A DNA stretch of 35,550 nucleotides from Saccoglossus kowalevskii (Eukaryota > Hemichordata > Enteropneusta > Harrimaniidae). The stretch is taken from NCBI RefSeq assembly GCF_000003605.2, contig NW_003138008.1, positions 1 to 35,550 on the forward strand, in the 5' to 3' direction. The position numbers and the translations under genes are program-made. The notes beneath the pieces were generated by a model, which was not told the origin of the DNA, did not search any database, and was given only the letters and a program-made list of their open reading frames with translations. Below are positions 35,223 to 35,550 of this stretch, in pieces; position 1 is the stretch's first letter; each line of letters opens with the position of its first letter.

Positions 35223-35550
35223 GCAGTGAACTTATTGATATTACATGTACACAGTCTGCAGCAATGGCTACCACACTTACACTGCAGTGAACTTATTGCT
35301 ATTACATGTACACAGTCTGCAGCAATGGCTACAACACTTACACTGCAGTGAACTTATTGATATTACATGTACACAGTCTGCAGCAATGGCTACAACACTT
35401 ACACTGCAGCAATGGCTACAACACTTACACTGCAGCAATGGCTACAACACTTACACTGCAGCAATGGCTACAACACTTACACTGCAGCAATGGCTACAAC
35501 ACTTACACTGCACAATGGCTACAACACTTACACTGCAGCAATGGCTACAA
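35223..35550 (+). repeat. Alpha module with extended A run, cut by window end
   Basis: C-A-C-A-C (35223-35379) is followed by five full A units, then a 25-bp A (35510-35534, GCACAATGG) and the start of another A. No closing B is reached, so this copy breaks the four-A rule or is interrupted. Confidence 0.88.

Larger units (their letters stand above)
1..35550. repeat. Satellite array with higher-order repeats, fills the window
   Basis: Every part of the window that I parsed resolves into 26-bp A units and longer B (32 bp), C (35 bp) and D (44 bp) units in one orientation. Most boundaries carry CTGCAG. No inverted unit and no unique insert was seen, and the array is open at both ends. The A unit is C- and A-rich on this strand (A9 C8 T5 G4), so the array is strongly strand-asymmetric. 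Function is unknown; centromeric, pericentromeric, subtelomeric or plain minisatellite identity cannot be told from the sequence. No protein-coding or structural RNA gene is supported anywhere. Confidence 0.97.

Noticed and set aside
1-35550. CAG/CTG trinucleotide expansion
   Set aside because: CTGCAG recurs once per unit of 26 bp or longer, not as consecutive triplets. The longest local form is CAGCAG at the unit junctions before some B and C units.
1-35550. Known centromere satellite with CENP-B box, or telomere repeat
   Set aside because: No CENP-B-like motif is possible because the units lack CpG, and no TTAGGG-type repeat is present. The unit length and sequence match no satellite I can name with confidence.
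1-35550. A new defence, toxin or mobile genetic system
   Set aside because: There is no gene to carry such a function. The notable content is the layered repeat architecture only.

Overview
The whole 35,550-base window is one uninterrupted satellite array. I see no unique sequence, protein-coding gene, RNA gene, transposon or CRISPR array in it, and both window ends lie inside the array. It suggests a eukaryotic heterochromatic or minisatellite locus. That is inferred from array size, hierarchical higher-order repeat (HOR) organisation and the near absence of CpG; the sequence does not identify the species.

Building blocks: all units run head to tail in one orientation and almost all start with GCAG, so a CTGCAG (PstI) site marks nearly every boundary. 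Unit A is 26 bp (1-26). Three longer units begin GCAGTGAA and end ACAGTCT: B (32 bp, 423-454), C (35 bp, 481-515) and D (44 bp, 542-585, a C unit with an internal 9-bp duplication). I estimate about 1,250 units from mean spacing; they were not counted. Where I parsed the array, B, C and D always occur singly with A on both sides.

Higher order: units are assembled into recurring cassettes. (1) A 293-bp alpha module, C-A-C-A-C-A4-B, occurs 21 times, plus altered forms at 7473, 8729, 14503, 17214 and 35223. (2) A 192-bp D module, A-C-A-D-A-C, occurs 11 times and is usually followed by eight A units. (3) A 226-bp block runs from a GTATAAC-type B to an AATTGC-type A, 200 bp apart in all eight complete copies. 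It precedes a D module by 171 to 463 bp, and all differences in that distance are whole units. (4) An 84-bp B-A-A repeat occurs at four places. The cassettes are shuffled into a mosaic, with blocks of about 0.7-1.25 kb recurring at distances of 1.7 to 24 kb.

Layout: 1-454 CAG-type A tract and B-prime; 455-1147 D module, A8 and alpha; 1148-4533 alpha modules mixed with A runs; 4534-5663 D module then B-rich stretch; 5664-6906 TAA/ATT block, D module and alpha; 6907-10629 alpha-rich; 10630-12422 84-bp HOR, TAA/ATT block and D module; 12423-14961 mixed, with a second 84-bp HOR; 14962-19237 four D modules; 19238-24832 alpha-rich; 24833-28657 two D modules and alpha; 28658-30940 84-bp HOR, TAA/ATT block and D module; 31045-33242 alpha-rich; 33203-35550 a second copy of much of 28766-30992.

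Long open reading frames on the + strand (for example 22421-23686, 421 codons) are a by-product of a unit with no forward stop codon in any frame. I do not annotate them as genes.
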